Counted from the first letter of the stretch, positions 6,774-15,405 are shown. The stretch: DNA of 40,834 bases from JBAXAM01 sp964213355 (GCA_964213355.1 CAXOVY010000028.1:1-40834); one strand, 5' to 3'. Numbers and translations: made by a program. Notes: generated by a model not told the origin, from the sequence alone.

Positions 6774-9578
6774 TTACAAACTCAACTCTAAATCTCGTTG
6801 CATCTCTCTCATTTTTTCTAGTTCCTTCAATTGATTCATTTCACGGAAAAGTTCTCTATCATTTTTTTGCAAGTGCTCCATAGCATGTTCATTATGACAT
6901 ATCTCATGGGCACACCTATCCTTTTGGTCTTTTGCCTCAGTAGTACTAAATCTTGAGCCTCCGTGTTCCTCTAGATAATTATGCCTTATCTCATGTTTAT
7001 GATACTCCTCTATTAATTTTTCCGCCCTCCTTTCCTGTGGAGATATTTCTTGGCGCATTATTTCCGGATCTTTTGCTTGTTCGCGCACTCCTGTTTTTTG
7101 TGTCCCTTTCAATTCCTCTAAAGCATGTTGTTTTTTATCGCTTATCTCAGATTGTTTTAAATACTCCCGGATCTCATTACGATACATCTGTTCTATAGGA
7201 CTACGCTCTGCTTGTTTGGTTATCTCTTTTAGCTCTCTAAGATATTGCTGCTCACTGCTTTCTTGCTCATGCTCCTTCCCTAACGATGTAATATCTTTGA
7301 GCAACTCAGCCACACTTTTTTCTTCGGGCAACCATTTAGCGCTAGTTTCATTTATTTCCCCTAATCTATGGCTTTCTCCTTGGTCACGGTCTATATAATC
7401 TAGTGTTACATCTTTGCTTCGATCTCTGCCTAAAACTTGTTCTAACTCTTTTTTATCAGCAAACTCTTCTCTACTCCAAAATAATTCTGCAGCTTCTTTG
7501 TGCCTACTCATCCCAACATATATCGCATGGCTGTCTAAATGCTTAGAAGCTAATATATAGCTCTGGTCTACCGTCACTCCCTGAGCCTTGTGAATTGTAG
7601 CTGCATATCCATGTGTTATGTGATCATACTGCCCAAGGTCAAGCGTTACTAGCTTCGGATTACCATCCAGATCATCCCTGTCTAGCCTTACAGTAATCTG
7701 TCCTCTGCTTCCATCTCCTTCTTTGAGATAAATATTTTCAATAGTTCCTAATGTTCCATTTTTTACCCCTAAGTTCCGATCGTTTCGTAAAAAATAAATT
7801 CGGTCGTTTACAGCAAAATCTTTATTGCCGCTTTCGGTTTTTAATGCCTGGTCTTCGCCAAGCTCATTATTTTCTTTTCTATGGCTCCTTGCCATCTCGT
7901 TTAATTCTTGTGCGTCCCTACGAGTATAAGCAAGCATTATTTGAGTTTTTTCTGGATGGTCAGTTCGTGCATCGTTCCATTTTTCAACCAAAGCCATTTT
8001 TGCAAGAGCGTTAGTCTCAAACTCATGCACATTGCCATGCTGATCGTAAAGATCGATAGCTTCTTGTGTATGGCGCAGAGCAAGCTCTTTGGTGGCCTCC
8101 TGCTGCCATGGCTCTTGCTGCCGCCTGATTTCTGTTAATTCGAGATAGCCCGTCTGTTCGCTAATAGCTCTGAAAGCTGCACCAGCCTCTATTGCTTGCA
8201 ACTGCTGCGGATCGCCAATAAGAACCACTTTTGCTCCAGCTGTTCTTACTTCATCTAAAACTCTAGCTACCTGTCTTGATCCAAGCATTCCAGCTTCGTC
8301 GATTACCAAAATGTCTTTTTTGGCTAATTTCTCTGCACCCCTATCCCAATAATAACACCTACTTGCAAGTGTTCTGCTTTCAATACCGCTTGCTGCCTCT
8401 AGGTTTTCAGCAGCAATACCCGATAACGTTGCTCCGTGCACTCTATACCCATCTTTTTCCCAAATTTCTTTTGCCTGACCTAACAGACGACTCTTTCCTG
8501 TTCCTGCATATCCAATTAAGCATTTTATGTCTCCGTCTTCTATAATGTGATTTAGGGCGTCTTGTTGTTGCGGGGCTAGATAAGCGCCGGTTGGATCATC
8601 ATAAACGCTCTCAGCGGTTATATGGGCGCTTTCTTTTAGCTCAATTGCAGTAGCAAGCATCTTGCTTTCCAAAACCTGCATCTCTTTAGTTGTAAACCGC
8701 TCTTTACCCTGTTCATCAGTTAGGGTGATAATTTGCTCAGAAGCCTTAACTTTTTCATAAACCACCTGGAACTGCTGGGCATCTATGGTATGGCGATTAA
8801 TAAAGCGAGCTAGGTCTTGATAGGTAAAAGTAGATTGGTGATGGGTAATTGCCTTTAAAGCTATACCTGGGTCTTCTAAAATCTTATCACCATTTTCTTT
8901 GGCTATGAGTCTATGCTCCTTTATTCTTTGTTCATGATCCAACAGGTTATTTGGTCCTATCTTGTTTTGTGGTACTAGATCAATCCCCTGCTCTGCATAA
9001 CTGCGATGGTCCAATCTTTGATCTATTCCATTTAAAGCTAAATATTTATTGGCGTGTTCAGCCCAAGCCTCACGCCACAACATGTAATTCTCTTTGGCAT
9101 TCCAACTTCTGTTTTTTAAACCAAAACCATCCTCCGTTACCTCCCTCATTGTCAGCATTACATGCGCATGTGGCTGCTCTTCTCCATCTTTAGTTTTACC
9201 ATCATGAATACATAAATCTGCTACCATACCATGAGAAGTAAATTCATTTTTAACAAACTCTCGAGCAAGTTCTATATTCTGCTCTTTGGTAAACTCTCTC
9301 GGCAATGAAAAATGTACCTCTCGGGCTAATTGAGAATCTTTACGATTCTCTGCTCTTTCCACTGCATTCCACAACTTTTCTCTATCGGCCATCCATTCTG
9401 GCGCACCATCAGGCAACAGAATCTCTTTATAGCCAATATCCTGCTTTCGACCATAATCAAATGTCTTCTCCTGTCGTTCATCATACAACTTTTCTCCAGA
9501 ACGATACGCAGCAGATGCGATTGCGCTTTTGCCTTTACTTCGTGATATTACAGTCCCTTCAAAGTGATAAATGGCCAT
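6774..9578 (-). CDS. traA: TraA/MobA-type relaxase fused to a DNA helicase
   Basis: The 934-aa protein has a MobA/MobL relaxase domain at ~1-230, with Tyr25 in the SAAYRSGEKLYDE motif and the HUH metal site in EQPHAHVMLT. A superfamily-1 helicase follows, with Walker A GYAGTGKS at ~354-362, Walker B VIDEAGML at ~424, and the late motif ITHGYAATIHKAQG. The tail is a charged helical region of ~200 residues. It nicks oriT, binds the 5' end covalently and unwinds the transferred strand. The architecture is that of Ti-plasmid TraA (MobQ class), though shorter than the Ti protein. It starts 4 nt after the stop of a truncated copy of its own N-terminus. All catalytic motifs are present. Confidence 0.92.
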   Translation of the reverse strand: MAIYHFEGTVISRSKGKSAIASAAYRSGEKLYDERQEKTFDYGRKQDIGYKEILLPDGAPEWMADREKLWNAVERAENRKDSQLAREVHFSLPREFTKEQNIELAREFVKNEFTSHGMVADLCIHDGKTKDGEEQPHAHVMLTMREVTEDGFGLKNRSWNAKENYMLWREAWAEHANKYLALNGIDQRLDHRSYAEQGIDLVPQNKIGPNNLLDHEQRIKEHRLIAKENGDKILEDPGIALKAITHHQSTFTYQDLARFINRHTIDAQQFQVVYEKVKASEQIITLTDEQGKERFTTKEMQVLESKMLATAIELKESAHITAESVYDDPTGAYLAPQQQDALNHIIEDGDIKCLIGYAGTGKSRLLGQAKEIWEKDGYRVHGATLSGIAAENLEAASGIESRTLASRCYYWDRGAEKLAKKDILVIDEAGMLGSRQVARVLDEVRTAGAKVVLIGDPQQLQAIEAGAAFRAISEQTGYLELTEIRRQQEPWQQEATKELALRHTQEAIDLYDQHGNVHEFETNALAKMALVEKWNDARTDHPEKTQIMLAYTRRDAQELNEMARSHRKENNELGEDQALKTESGNKDFAVNDRIYFLRNDRNLGVKNGTLGTIENIYLKEGDGSRGQITVRLDRDDLDGNPKLVTLDLGQYDHITHGYAATIHKAQGVTVDQSYILASKHLDSHAIYVGMSRHKEAAELFWSREEFADKKELEQVLGRDRSKDVTLDYIDRDQGESHRLGEINETSAKWLPEEKSVAELLKDITSLGKEHEQESSEQQYLRELKEITKQAERSPIEQMYRNEIREYLKQSEISDKKQHALEELKGTQKTGVREQAKDPEIMRQEISPQERRAEKLIEEYHKHEIRHNYLEEHGGSRFSTTEAKDQKDRCAHEICHNEHAMEHLQKNDRELFREMNQLKELEKMREMQRDLELSL

Positions 9579-9582
9579 TTCT

Positions 9583-9885
9583 TCATTCGCCCCCTAAATC
9601 TACAGTAAATCTTTCTACCCCTTCATCATCTTTGCCAAGAGAAATCATTCGATATTCTTTTTTCTCTACAGCATTCCAAAGCTTTTCTCGATCTGACATC
9701 CACTCTGGAGCATTTTGTGGCAATAAAACTTTTTTAAAAATCACATTATGATCATTTATAATAGTTATTGTCAGCCCTAATCTAGCATCATATAACTTTT
9801 CACAGGAATAGCTCCCAGCAATAGATACAGAACTTAATCCTTTGCTACGTGAAATTATTGATCCACTAAAATGATAAATAGCCAT
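9583..9885 (-). pseudogene. Truncated duplicate of the relaxase N-terminus
   Basis: From ATG 9885 the 100-aa frame parallels residues 1-80 of the adjacent relaxase (MAIYHFSGSIISRSKG; APEWMSDREKLWNAVE), then ends in an unrelated tail and a stop 4 nt before the intact gene. The catalytic block AAYRSGE has become GSYSCEK, so the tyrosine column is shifted and the Arg and Gly are lost. The metal-binding HUH motif is absent. It is a partial tandem duplication that has decayed, although the frame remains open. It still shares the operon and could affect translation of the relaxase by coupling. Confidence 0.85.
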
Positions 9886-10009
9886 TTCTAAACTCACCTT
9901 CAATTTTTACATGGTTAGCAATTTTCTCAATATCATCTTTTATCGCTTTTAACAGCTTCAGTACTTCTTCACCATCACTTAGTTCTTCTTGCATAGTAAC
10001 ATTTAACAT
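9866..10009 (-). pseudogene. Downstream half of a small broken gene upstream of the relaxase (47 aa)
   Basis: The frame from ATG 10009 encodes MLNVTMQEELSDGEEVLKLL followed by a charged helix (KAIKDDIEKIANHVKIEGEF). It is in the same frame as the 57-aa piece at 10025-10198, separated only by one TAA and five codons. The two are best read as a single ~110-aa gene split by a stop. It overlaps the start of the truncated relaxase copy. Small accessory genes are usual at this position in Ti-like mobilization operons. No function is recognised. Confidence 0.5.
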
Positions 10010-10024
10010 ATTCGATATTTTATT

Positions 10025-10198
10025 TTATAATTGCTTAAAATCATCAACGCTGTTTATTTCAATAGGCTTTGTAACTCCGTATAATAAATATTGTTTAATT
10101 GCTGAGCTTAGTAACCTATACACCGCAATTCTTAAACAAACCCCTAATCCTTGTAATTCAGTTATTGCATTTTTTATATTAAAATTTTTATCTTGCAT
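10025..10198 (-). pseudogene. Upstream half of the small broken gene (57 aa)
   Basis: ATG 10198 opens MQDKNFNIKNAITELQGLGV and continues for 57 codons to a TAA at 10025, after VDDFKQL. The same frame then continues through NKISNM into the 47-aa piece, giving one gene with an internal stop. It is the first gene of the minus-strand mobilization operon, so its loss may matter for relaxosome regulation. I do not recognise the family. Confidence 0.5.
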
Positions 10199-10664
10199 TA
10201 TCATACACCAGTCAATGATTTATATACTTTTGAAACTTATCAATATTAATTTTTTAAAAACTACCTCTACTAAAAATCATTTTTAAAATTTCAATATTAA
10301 ATTTTAAAATTACTATCATTAAAAAAATTATTATCTTGTTACTGATTTTTTACCTTTTCAATTGCTTATTTTTGTTTTTTAATATTTTTTATTCAAAAAA
10401 TCATTTTGCTTTTAGCGTACGTTGCGAAGCAACGTATCTACGCGCACTTCAATCGCCAGTGATGCTTATATCGTACTCGCTTCGCTCGTGTCTATTCTTC
10501 ATTTGTTTTTGCTACTTTACATCTGGTCTTGATGGCGGTCAAGACTTTTTTTCTGGATTAGCAGCTGGCTGTTGGATGTAATATAGGCATGGTTATCATT
10601 GACTATATTTTTTGATTGGTATACTGTAACGGCATTATTCCTAATTTTAAACAAGGAGCAAAAT
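10199..10664. other. Divergent intergenic region, candidate oriT
   Basis: This gene-poor ~470 bp region lies between the divergent relaxase and MobC/coupling-protein operons, the usual place of an oriT. Its left half is very AT-rich. At 10418-10436 there is a perfect hairpin (TACGTTGC, GAA, GCAACGTA). Shortly to its right, the minus strand reads GAAGTGCGCG (around 10441-10450), which shares AAGTGCG with the nic core of RSF1010-type MobQ plasmids. The hairpin lies on the opposite side of the core compared with RSF1010, so the assignment is tentative. An 81-codon plus-strand frame across it (10336-10581) has no ribosome-binding site and no protein-like signature. Confidence 0.4.
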
Positions 10665-10931
10665 ATGGTTCATGTCACTACGCACAGATTAAAGCGGCTT
10701 ATGGAGCAACGAGAAAAAATCGATGCGCGGATTCAGGCTGCAGAAGCTAGAATCAAATCTTCAGAGCGTAAAAAAGATGTTAGAAAAAAAATATTGGTTG
10801 GGGCTTACTACTTGGACATAGCTATAAAAGAAAATCGGATGAATGAAATTAAAGAAATTATGGATAAATATTTAACTAGAGATAGTGATCGAATTTTATT
10901 TGATTTAAGCCAATTACCAGAAAAAATTTAA
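10665..10931 (+). CDS. MobC/TraD-like relaxosome accessory protein
   Basis: ATG 10665 is preceded by AAGGAG seven bases upstream, better than the in-frame start at 10599. The 88-aa protein starts with a basic helical region (HRLKRLMEQREKIDARIQAAEARI) and has the family pattern ERKKDVRKKILVGAYYLD, ending with a short YLTRDSDRILFDL block. This fits the Ti TraD / RSF1010 MobC-type small proteins that bind near oriT and help the relaxase melt DNA. The coupling-protein gene follows after 37 nt, so the two form the rightward mobilization operon. Assignment rests on pattern and position. Confidence 0.7.
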   Translation: MVHVTTHRLKRLMEQREKIDARIQAAEARIKSSERKKDVRKKILVGAYYLDIAIKENRMNEIKEIMDKYLTRDSDRILFDLSQLPEKI

Positions 10932-10968
10932 TTCTTGATTTTATTGCTATTAAATATAGGGAATTATT

Positions 10969-12726
10969 ATGACCGATCTACCGCTTGAGCAATTACGCCA
11001 ATATCGTTTCTGTAATTCATCTATTACCAGAGGAACCATTCCAACTGTTTCTTTAAACGATCATACCCTTATAAAAAAAGCTGTTATTAGTATCCTTATT
11101 TTTGTTTTTTCTATAGCAATTTTTAGAACTTTTTTATGGAATTTTCTTGCTGTGGCTATCGGAGGATTTTTTGTATCACTTTTTCTCTTGTGGCCAATCT
11201 ACTATGTAAAATATATTGAACATATTACTAAACAAAGACCTACCGAAGAGATCCTTAACCGTTTTAGTAATCGTTACTACGGCAGTCTGAAACAACATAT
11301 GATAAAAAATGGTTTTGTTGAAACAATAGCAACGCCAGCAATAGAATCCTCTTTGCCAAAACTTGCGTCAGTCAAAACCAGCTCTTTCAACCTATGGTTA
11401 GGTACCACCACTGGGCAGTTGGTTAGTCTGTGGCATAAAAGTGGCATGGCCAAAGGGCAACAGGTTACTTTGAATTTAGAGGAAGCTTGTCAAAACATCT
11501 TGGTTTTTGGCGGTATAGGCTCTGGCAAAACCACCTGTGTTATGCAGCCACTGCTGCTACAATGCTTAGATCAAAAATGTGGTGGGCTTATTTTTGATAT
11601 CAAAGGCGATGTCAAAAATGCCGTAACCAAATTTGCTGCCGTTACTAAACGAGATTTAATCCTTTTAGGACCTAATAATCATAAAATCAACCTGTTAGAT
11701 GGCCTATCTCCTGAAGTCGTCGCATCATTCTTAAAATCGGCTTTTTTACTAAACGGGAAAGGACATTCTGACTCATTCTGGGTAGACACAGCTACTGAGT
11801 TATGCAGAAACACATTAGGAATGCTATCTTTTTTATCCAAGCGTTATAATCTTCAAGATTTGTACCAATATTTGTTTGATCCGGATAGCAGGGACATCGT
11901 CGACAAGGAGATATCTACCCTGCTTTCTGGGCTAGACAGTTCTCAAAGCAGGCTTTTAAAAACATACCTGCGCTATCATGAAACCATTTTTTCTCAATTT
12001 GACGCCAAAATCAAGAGTGGCGTCAATGCAACGGTAGCCCAAGCCCTATCTCCGTTCAACCACCCTGCTTTACTGGATGCCTTTTGCTCAACCGAATGTT
12101 CAATGGTAAAAATGGAAGATCTGCTTGATGGCGCAGTTTGTTTGGTTGATATGCCATTATCCATCTGGGGCTTAGGTGGCAAGGTAGCCTATACTTTCAT
12201 TAAGCTACGATTTTTTAACCTCATGCAAAATCGTAATCAGTTAAAAGTTAATCAAGAGTCTCCTGTTTTTTTCATATGCGATGAGTTCCAAGAGATTGTT
12301 AGTGCTAATCGCGAAGGGCTTTCAGATTTGAACTTTTGGGATAAATCCCGCAGCAGTAAAACTATTGGCATAATCTCCTCCCAATCCATAGCCAGTTTCT
12401 ATGCCGCCCTTGGTAATCATGATCTTGCCAATGCCCTCCTCCAGAATTTTAGACAAAAACTATGCTTAAGGACAGAAGATCCAACAACTATCAACTTTAT
12501 GGAAAATCTGATTGGCAAAGCCAGAGTACAAAAGCTTTCTACTACAAGCATAGTCGGTATCGGCGCCAATTCCCATTACTCCAATACGATCAGCGATGCT
12601 CGCGAAGGCGTTGTTGATGCCCAGTTATTCAGAGAACTAAAGCCAGCACAGGCGGTTTCTATCTTATCTCTGGCAGGTCAAAGCATGGATGATGTTTTGA
12701 CGCTTTTGCCGATTTATGCTGATTGA
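10969..12726 (+). CDS. Type IV coupling protein (VirD4/TraG family)
   Basis: The 585-aa protein has two N-terminal transmembrane segments (~34-80), then the VirD4-type ATPase: Walker A GGIGSGKT with K187 and Walker B FFICDEFQE with D438-E439. It also has the conserved SQSIASFYAALG and late arginine-containing regions. Coupling proteins dock the relaxase-DNA complex to a type IV secretion channel and pump DNA. No VirB/Trb channel genes are in the window, so it would have to use a channel encoded elsewhere. The length is typical of Ti-like TraG without a long C-terminal extension. The gene is intact and lies 37 nt after the MobC-like gene. Confidence 0.92.
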   Translation: MTDLPLEQLRQYRFCNSSITRGTIPTVSLNDHTLIKKAVISILIFVFSIAIFRTFLWNFLAVAIGGFFVSLFLLWPIYYVKYIEHITKQRPTEEILNRFSNRYYGSLKQHMIKNGFVETIATPAIESSLPKLASVKTSSFNLWLGTTTGQLVSLWHKSGMAKGQQVTLNLEEACQNILVFGGIGSGKTTCVMQPLLLQCLDQKCGGLIFDIKGDVKNAVTKFAAVTKRDLILLGPNNHKINLLDGLSPEVVASFLKSAFLLNGKGHSDSFWVDTATELCRNTLGMLSFLSKRYNLQDLYQYLFDPDSRDIVDKEISTLLSGLDSSQSRLLKTYLRYHETIFSQFDAKIKSGVNATVAQALSPFNHPALLDAFCSTECSMVKMEDLLDGAVCLVDMPLSIWGLGGKVAYTFIKLRFFNLMQNRNQLKVNQESPVFFICDEFQEIVSANREGLSDLNFWDKSRSSKTIGIISSQSIASFYAALGNHDLANALLQNFRQKLCLRTEDPTTINFMENLIGKARVQKLSTTSIVGIGANSHYSNTISDAREGVVDAQLFRELKPAQAVSILSLAGQSMDDVLTLLPIYAD

Positions 12727-12837
12727 GCGCGTGTTTATTACTGTCATTAAAATTGGTATCCTACCTAGCTCTTCAGTTTTATCATAGCCAGCAAATTTTG
12801 ATTTACGCAACAGAACCAAACAGTAATTGAAAATTAT

Positions 12838-12892
12838 TTGTCTTAACTTTGTCTCATGTTTGTCTTAAGTTTGCCCTAAATTTTTCTTTGAG
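12838..12892 (-). repeat. 11-bp iteron cluster 1 (inverse orientation)
   Basis: TTGTC/TTGCC/TTTTC cores occur at 12838, 12849, 12860, 12871 and 12882, exactly 11 bp apart. On the minus strand the units read AGTTAAGACAA, ACATGAGACAA, ACTTAAGACAA and ATTTAGGGCAA, with a weak fifth. They match the units inside the gene downstream of parA, but point the other way and lie outside any gene. Confidence 0.8.
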
Positions 12893-13004
12893 GTTGATAA
12901 GCTATAAAAGCAAAAAACAAACAGCATATGCTCAACTACACTATTTCTTATTGATATGTAATGCATAAGTGTTTGTTATATTTATATGCTTTAAATTGCC
13001 AAGC

Positions 13005-13033
13005 TTGTATTTCTCAATAAAATAAGTTACAAT
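13005..13033 (+). promoter_or_regulatory. Promoter of the parA-giant toxin operon
   Basis: TTGTAT (13005-13010) and TACAAT (13028-13033) are separated by exactly 17 bp, which puts a transcription start near 13040, about 57 nt before the parA start. No other promoter-like site is obvious before the following two coupled genes. Confidence 0.55.
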
Positions 13034-13096
13034 GCAAATATATAGGTTGTGATTGCTTTGAAATCAATAAAACGTCTAATTAATTTAGGGAAAAAT

Positions 13097-14116
13097 ATGG
13101 AAAAGTTGTACTGGACAAGCTCTGATATACAAAAACTTTTTCTGCTCGTCAAAAGAAATAAAAGCAGACAAACACTACTGAATGCAGAGGAGCGCGGTGA
13201 AATACCTAAAGCGGAAAGAATCCCCCGTGGTAGTATACAAGTAAGGCAATGGAAACTTAATCAACTCCCAGCCATAGGTACACGATATGGGTTTTTAAGC
13301 AAACCTGAAACACAACTTGTTATCTGTATATATACTCCCAAAGGTGGTGTTTTAAAAACAACTTTTGCCTATAATTTAGGAAGAATACTAGCTTTAAATG
13401 GCATAAAAACGCTTTTTATCGGTCTAGATATTCAATGTTCTCTTACCGATTATGCTTTACCACCAAAACAATTTGAATCGCTAGAAGAATCAGAAGAATC
13501 ACAATTACAACGTCTTGGTCTATATCATCTGCTTTTCGAAAAAGCACCGTTAACAGATGTTATTAAAACAACTTCTTTACCAACTTTGGATGTAATTCCA
13601 GAAACACCAGACTTAAACATCCTCGAAAAAAAATTACGCTTAGAATCTCGTCGTGAATATCTCTTCAAAGATAGACTGATTAAATACCTTGGTGAATATG
13701 ACGTAATAATATTCGATAACGGGCCCAGCTGGAATCAATTAATTGAAAATGCATTAACAGCGTCTAAATCAATTATTACTCCAATTGGTTGTGATATTGA
13801 AACATATCAAGCATTACAAACAAATCTTGGGATAGTTTCTGAGTTTCAGCAAACAATGAATTTAGTATGGGACAATTTTTATCTTATACCTACCCTTTTA
13901 GAAAAAACCAAGCTTAGTCAACAAATTTATGGAGCCTACCTCAATAAATATGGCGACAAAGTCATTTCTATTCCAATAAGGCGTAGTGTGATAGGACAAG
14001 AATCACGAGTTCTTAGGCATAGCGTTATGGAACATGACCCCACCTCACCATTAGCTCAAGATTATTTTGATCTCATAAGCGACCTTTGGAAGAAACTTTT
14101 GAAAAAGGATAAGTAA
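13097..14116 (+). CDS. parA: ParA-family partition ATPase with N-terminal DNA-binding extension
   Basis: ATG 13097 is preceded by TTAGGGAAA and is preferred to the in-frame ATG at 13049. The 339-aa protein has an ~70-residue N-terminal region (WTSSDIQKLFLLVKRNKSRQ) like the HTH arms of type Ia ParA proteins. A ParA/MinD ATPase follows, with deviant Walker A TPKGGVLKTT (K82 and K87) and the later FDNGPS block. Such proteins segregate plasmids with a centromere-binding partner and often autorepress. Two bases separate its stop from the next gene, whose coding sequence carries DNA repeats also found upstream of parA. That pairing suggests a complete partition cassette (inference). Confidence 0.85.
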   Translation: MEKLYWTSSDIQKLFLLVKRNKSRQTLLNAEERGEIPKAERIPRGSIQVRQWKLNQLPAIGTRYGFLSKPETQLVICIYTPKGGVLKTTFAYNLGRILALNGIKTLFIGLDIQCSLTDYALPPKQFESLEESEESQLQRLGLYHLLFEKAPLTDVIKTTSLPTLDVIPETPDLNILEKKLRLESRREYLFKDRLIKYLGEYDVIIFDNGPSWNQLIENALTASKSIITPIGCDIETYQALQTNLGIVSEFQQTMNLVWDNFYLIPTLLEKTKLSQQIYGAYLNKYGDKVISIPIRRSVIGQESRVLRHSVMEHDPTSPLAQDYFDLISDLWKKLLKKDK

Positions 14117-14118
14117 TT

Positions 14119-15405
14119 ATGGCGCTTACTAATGATATCTTAGATGATTTCTTTAACTTATCCAAATCACAAAAGACATTAATCGTTCCTATCGCCAATA
14201 AAAAAAATGAATGCGCAAATACTGAGTCTACCACCCATAAAAAACAGTATAAAAATTATCGAGTTTTCGATGATCCGTTAGAGTTAGATCAAACTCAAGA
14301 CAAATACAAGACAAATATAGGACAAAGTTGGGACAAAGTTGGGACAAACATAGGACAAAAAAAAGAAACTCAAGACAAAGTTGAGTCAGAACTCAAGACA
14401 AAATTTGAGACAAACACAAGACAAAGTTGGGACAAAGTTGGGACAAAAGTCAATTTTTCATCTTTAGTTGGCCTACAAAGGAGTATCGTGCTTTTTTTAT
14501 ACGAAATATGCAAAGCTTCTCGCGACAAAACAACTGCTTCATTATCAATAGAACACGTAGCCTATTCTTGTAAAACCACTAAATCTTCAGCACAAAAAAC
14601 CATACAAAGACTAGAAAAAAAGCATATACTAAAAAGAACAGAATTTAAAAATGGGCGCAGTGGATGGACTAGATATGAGCTTCCAGAAGGAGTTTATCAA
14701 GAAATTTTATACAACGAAACTCAAGACAAACTCAAGACAAATTTAGGACAAAGTTGGGACAAAGTTGGGACAGAACCTAGGACAGAACTTAAGACAACCG
14801 TCTCTAGTAGTGGTGGTATTAATAATTATATAAATACTACAACTACTGGCGTGCTCGGCAATTCAAAATCAAATAATTTGAGCGATGAATGGTTGAAAAT
14901 AGATATTGAACCATTATCAAGCATTGGCTTTACCCAAACTCATTTAATGCAAATAGCATCGCAAAACATATTGTCGGCCGAATTGGTACAGGGTTCAATT
15001 TACGCTTTTGACTTTGATTTAAGAGAAAACAACAAAGCAAAAAGCATTACTGGCGATCCAATAAATTTTTTTATGGGCATATTACGCAAAGGTAAACCAT
15101 ATGCACCAACAAGTAACTATGAATCTCCACAAGATAAAGCCATACGGATTTATCGAGAAAAAATGAGTGAAATAGAACAGAAGAGGGTAGAGACTGAAAA
15201 AGAAGCAATAAATTTAGCTTTTAATGATTGGTTTATCCGGCTTAATGATGAGCAAAAGAAAAATTTTTTGCCAGAAATGTTTCGTCATAATACGAATAGC
15301 GAGAAATTAGGAAAAAGTAAAATATTGGAGAGTACAGCAAGGAGTCATTTTGAAACCGAAATCTGGCCCAAAGAGAAAGGAAAAATTATTAGCGAGGGCA
15401 AATGA
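14119..15405 (+). CDS. Winged-helix-type protein containing iterons (partition partner or replication protein)
   Basis: The 428-aa protein has a probable winged-helix domain at ~110-195 (SIEHVAYSCKTTKSSAQKTI then a basic wing), flanked by hydrophilic linkers made of G-Q-S-W-D-K-V-G-T-like repeats (~58-110 and ~200-225). A C-terminal helical region of ~170 residues follows, including a charged coil around 355-375. The linker repeats are imposed at DNA level: an 11-bp unit repeats out of frame, so each copy encodes different residues. It is 2 nt downstream of parA and overlaps the giant toxin gene by 4 nt (ATGA). It could be the ParB-like centromere binder or an iteron-binding initiator. I do not recognise a named family. 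Confidence 0.7.
   Translation: MALTNDILDDFFNLSKSQKTLIVPIANKKNECANTESTTHKKQYKNYRVFDDPLELDQTQDKYKTNIGQSWDKVGTNIGQKKETQDKVESELKTKFETNTRQSWDKVGTKVNFSSLVGLQRSIVLFLYEICKASRDKTTASLSIEHVAYSCKTTKSSAQKTIQRLEKKHILKRTEFKNGRSGWTRYELPEGVYQEILYNETQDKLKTNLGQSWDKVGTEPRTELKTTVSSSGGINNYINTTTTGVLGNSKSNNLSDEWLKIDIEPLSSIGFTQTHLMQIASQNILSAELVQGSIYAFDFDLRENNKAKSITGDPINFFMGILRKGKPYAPTSNYESPQDKAIRIYREKMSEIEQKRVETEKEAINLAFNDWFIRLNDEQKKNFLPEMFRHNTNSEKLGKSKILESTARSHFETEIWPKEKGKIISEGK
14293..14446 (+). repeat. 11-bp iteron cluster 2 (inside a gene)
   Basis: GACAA-type cores begin at 14299, 14310, 14321, 14332, 14343 and 14354 (exact 11-bp steps), then 14374, 14385 (degenerate), 14397, 14409, 14420, 14431 and 14442 (11 or 12 bp steps). 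Typical units are ACTCAAGACAA, AGTTGGGACAA and ACATAGGACAA. The 11-bp period does not fit codon phase, so DNA-level function is likely. Confidence 0.85.
14719..14797 (+). repeat. 11-bp iteron cluster 3 (inside a gene)
   Basis: Cores lie at 14725, 14736, 14747, 14758, 14769, 14781 and 14793, mostly 11 bp apart. Units include ACTCAAGACAA, ATTTAGGACAA and AGTTGGGACAA, the same set as in cluster 2, and ATTTAGGACAA is one base from a cluster 1 unit. The cluster lies just after the winged-helix region of the encoded protein. Confidence 0.85.

Larger units (their letters stand above)
12727..13096. other. Gene-free region upstream of parA with iterons and promoter
   Basis: This ~370 bp gap between the coupling-protein gene and parA holds an inverse 11-bp repeat cluster (12838-12892) and a sigma-70-like promoter (13005-13033). 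The rest is AT-rich, and I see no reading frame with a ribosome-binding site. It is a reasonable place for a partition or replication control region. Confidence 0.6.

Noticed and set aside
9305..9751. 148-codon plus-strand frame opposite the relaxase start
   Set aside because: It is antisense to the relaxase and its truncated copy, both of which have recognisable motifs. It has no ribosome-binding site.
10336..10581. 81-codon plus-strand frame in the divergent mobilization gap
   Set aside because: It has no ribosome-binding site, an AT-driven Phe/Leu/Cys-rich start, and overlap with the hairpin and candidate oriT. It looks like chance.
14293..14797. Repeat arrays as a possible CRISPR
   Set aside because: Units are 11 bp and contiguous without spacers, they lie within a coding gene, and no cas gene is present.
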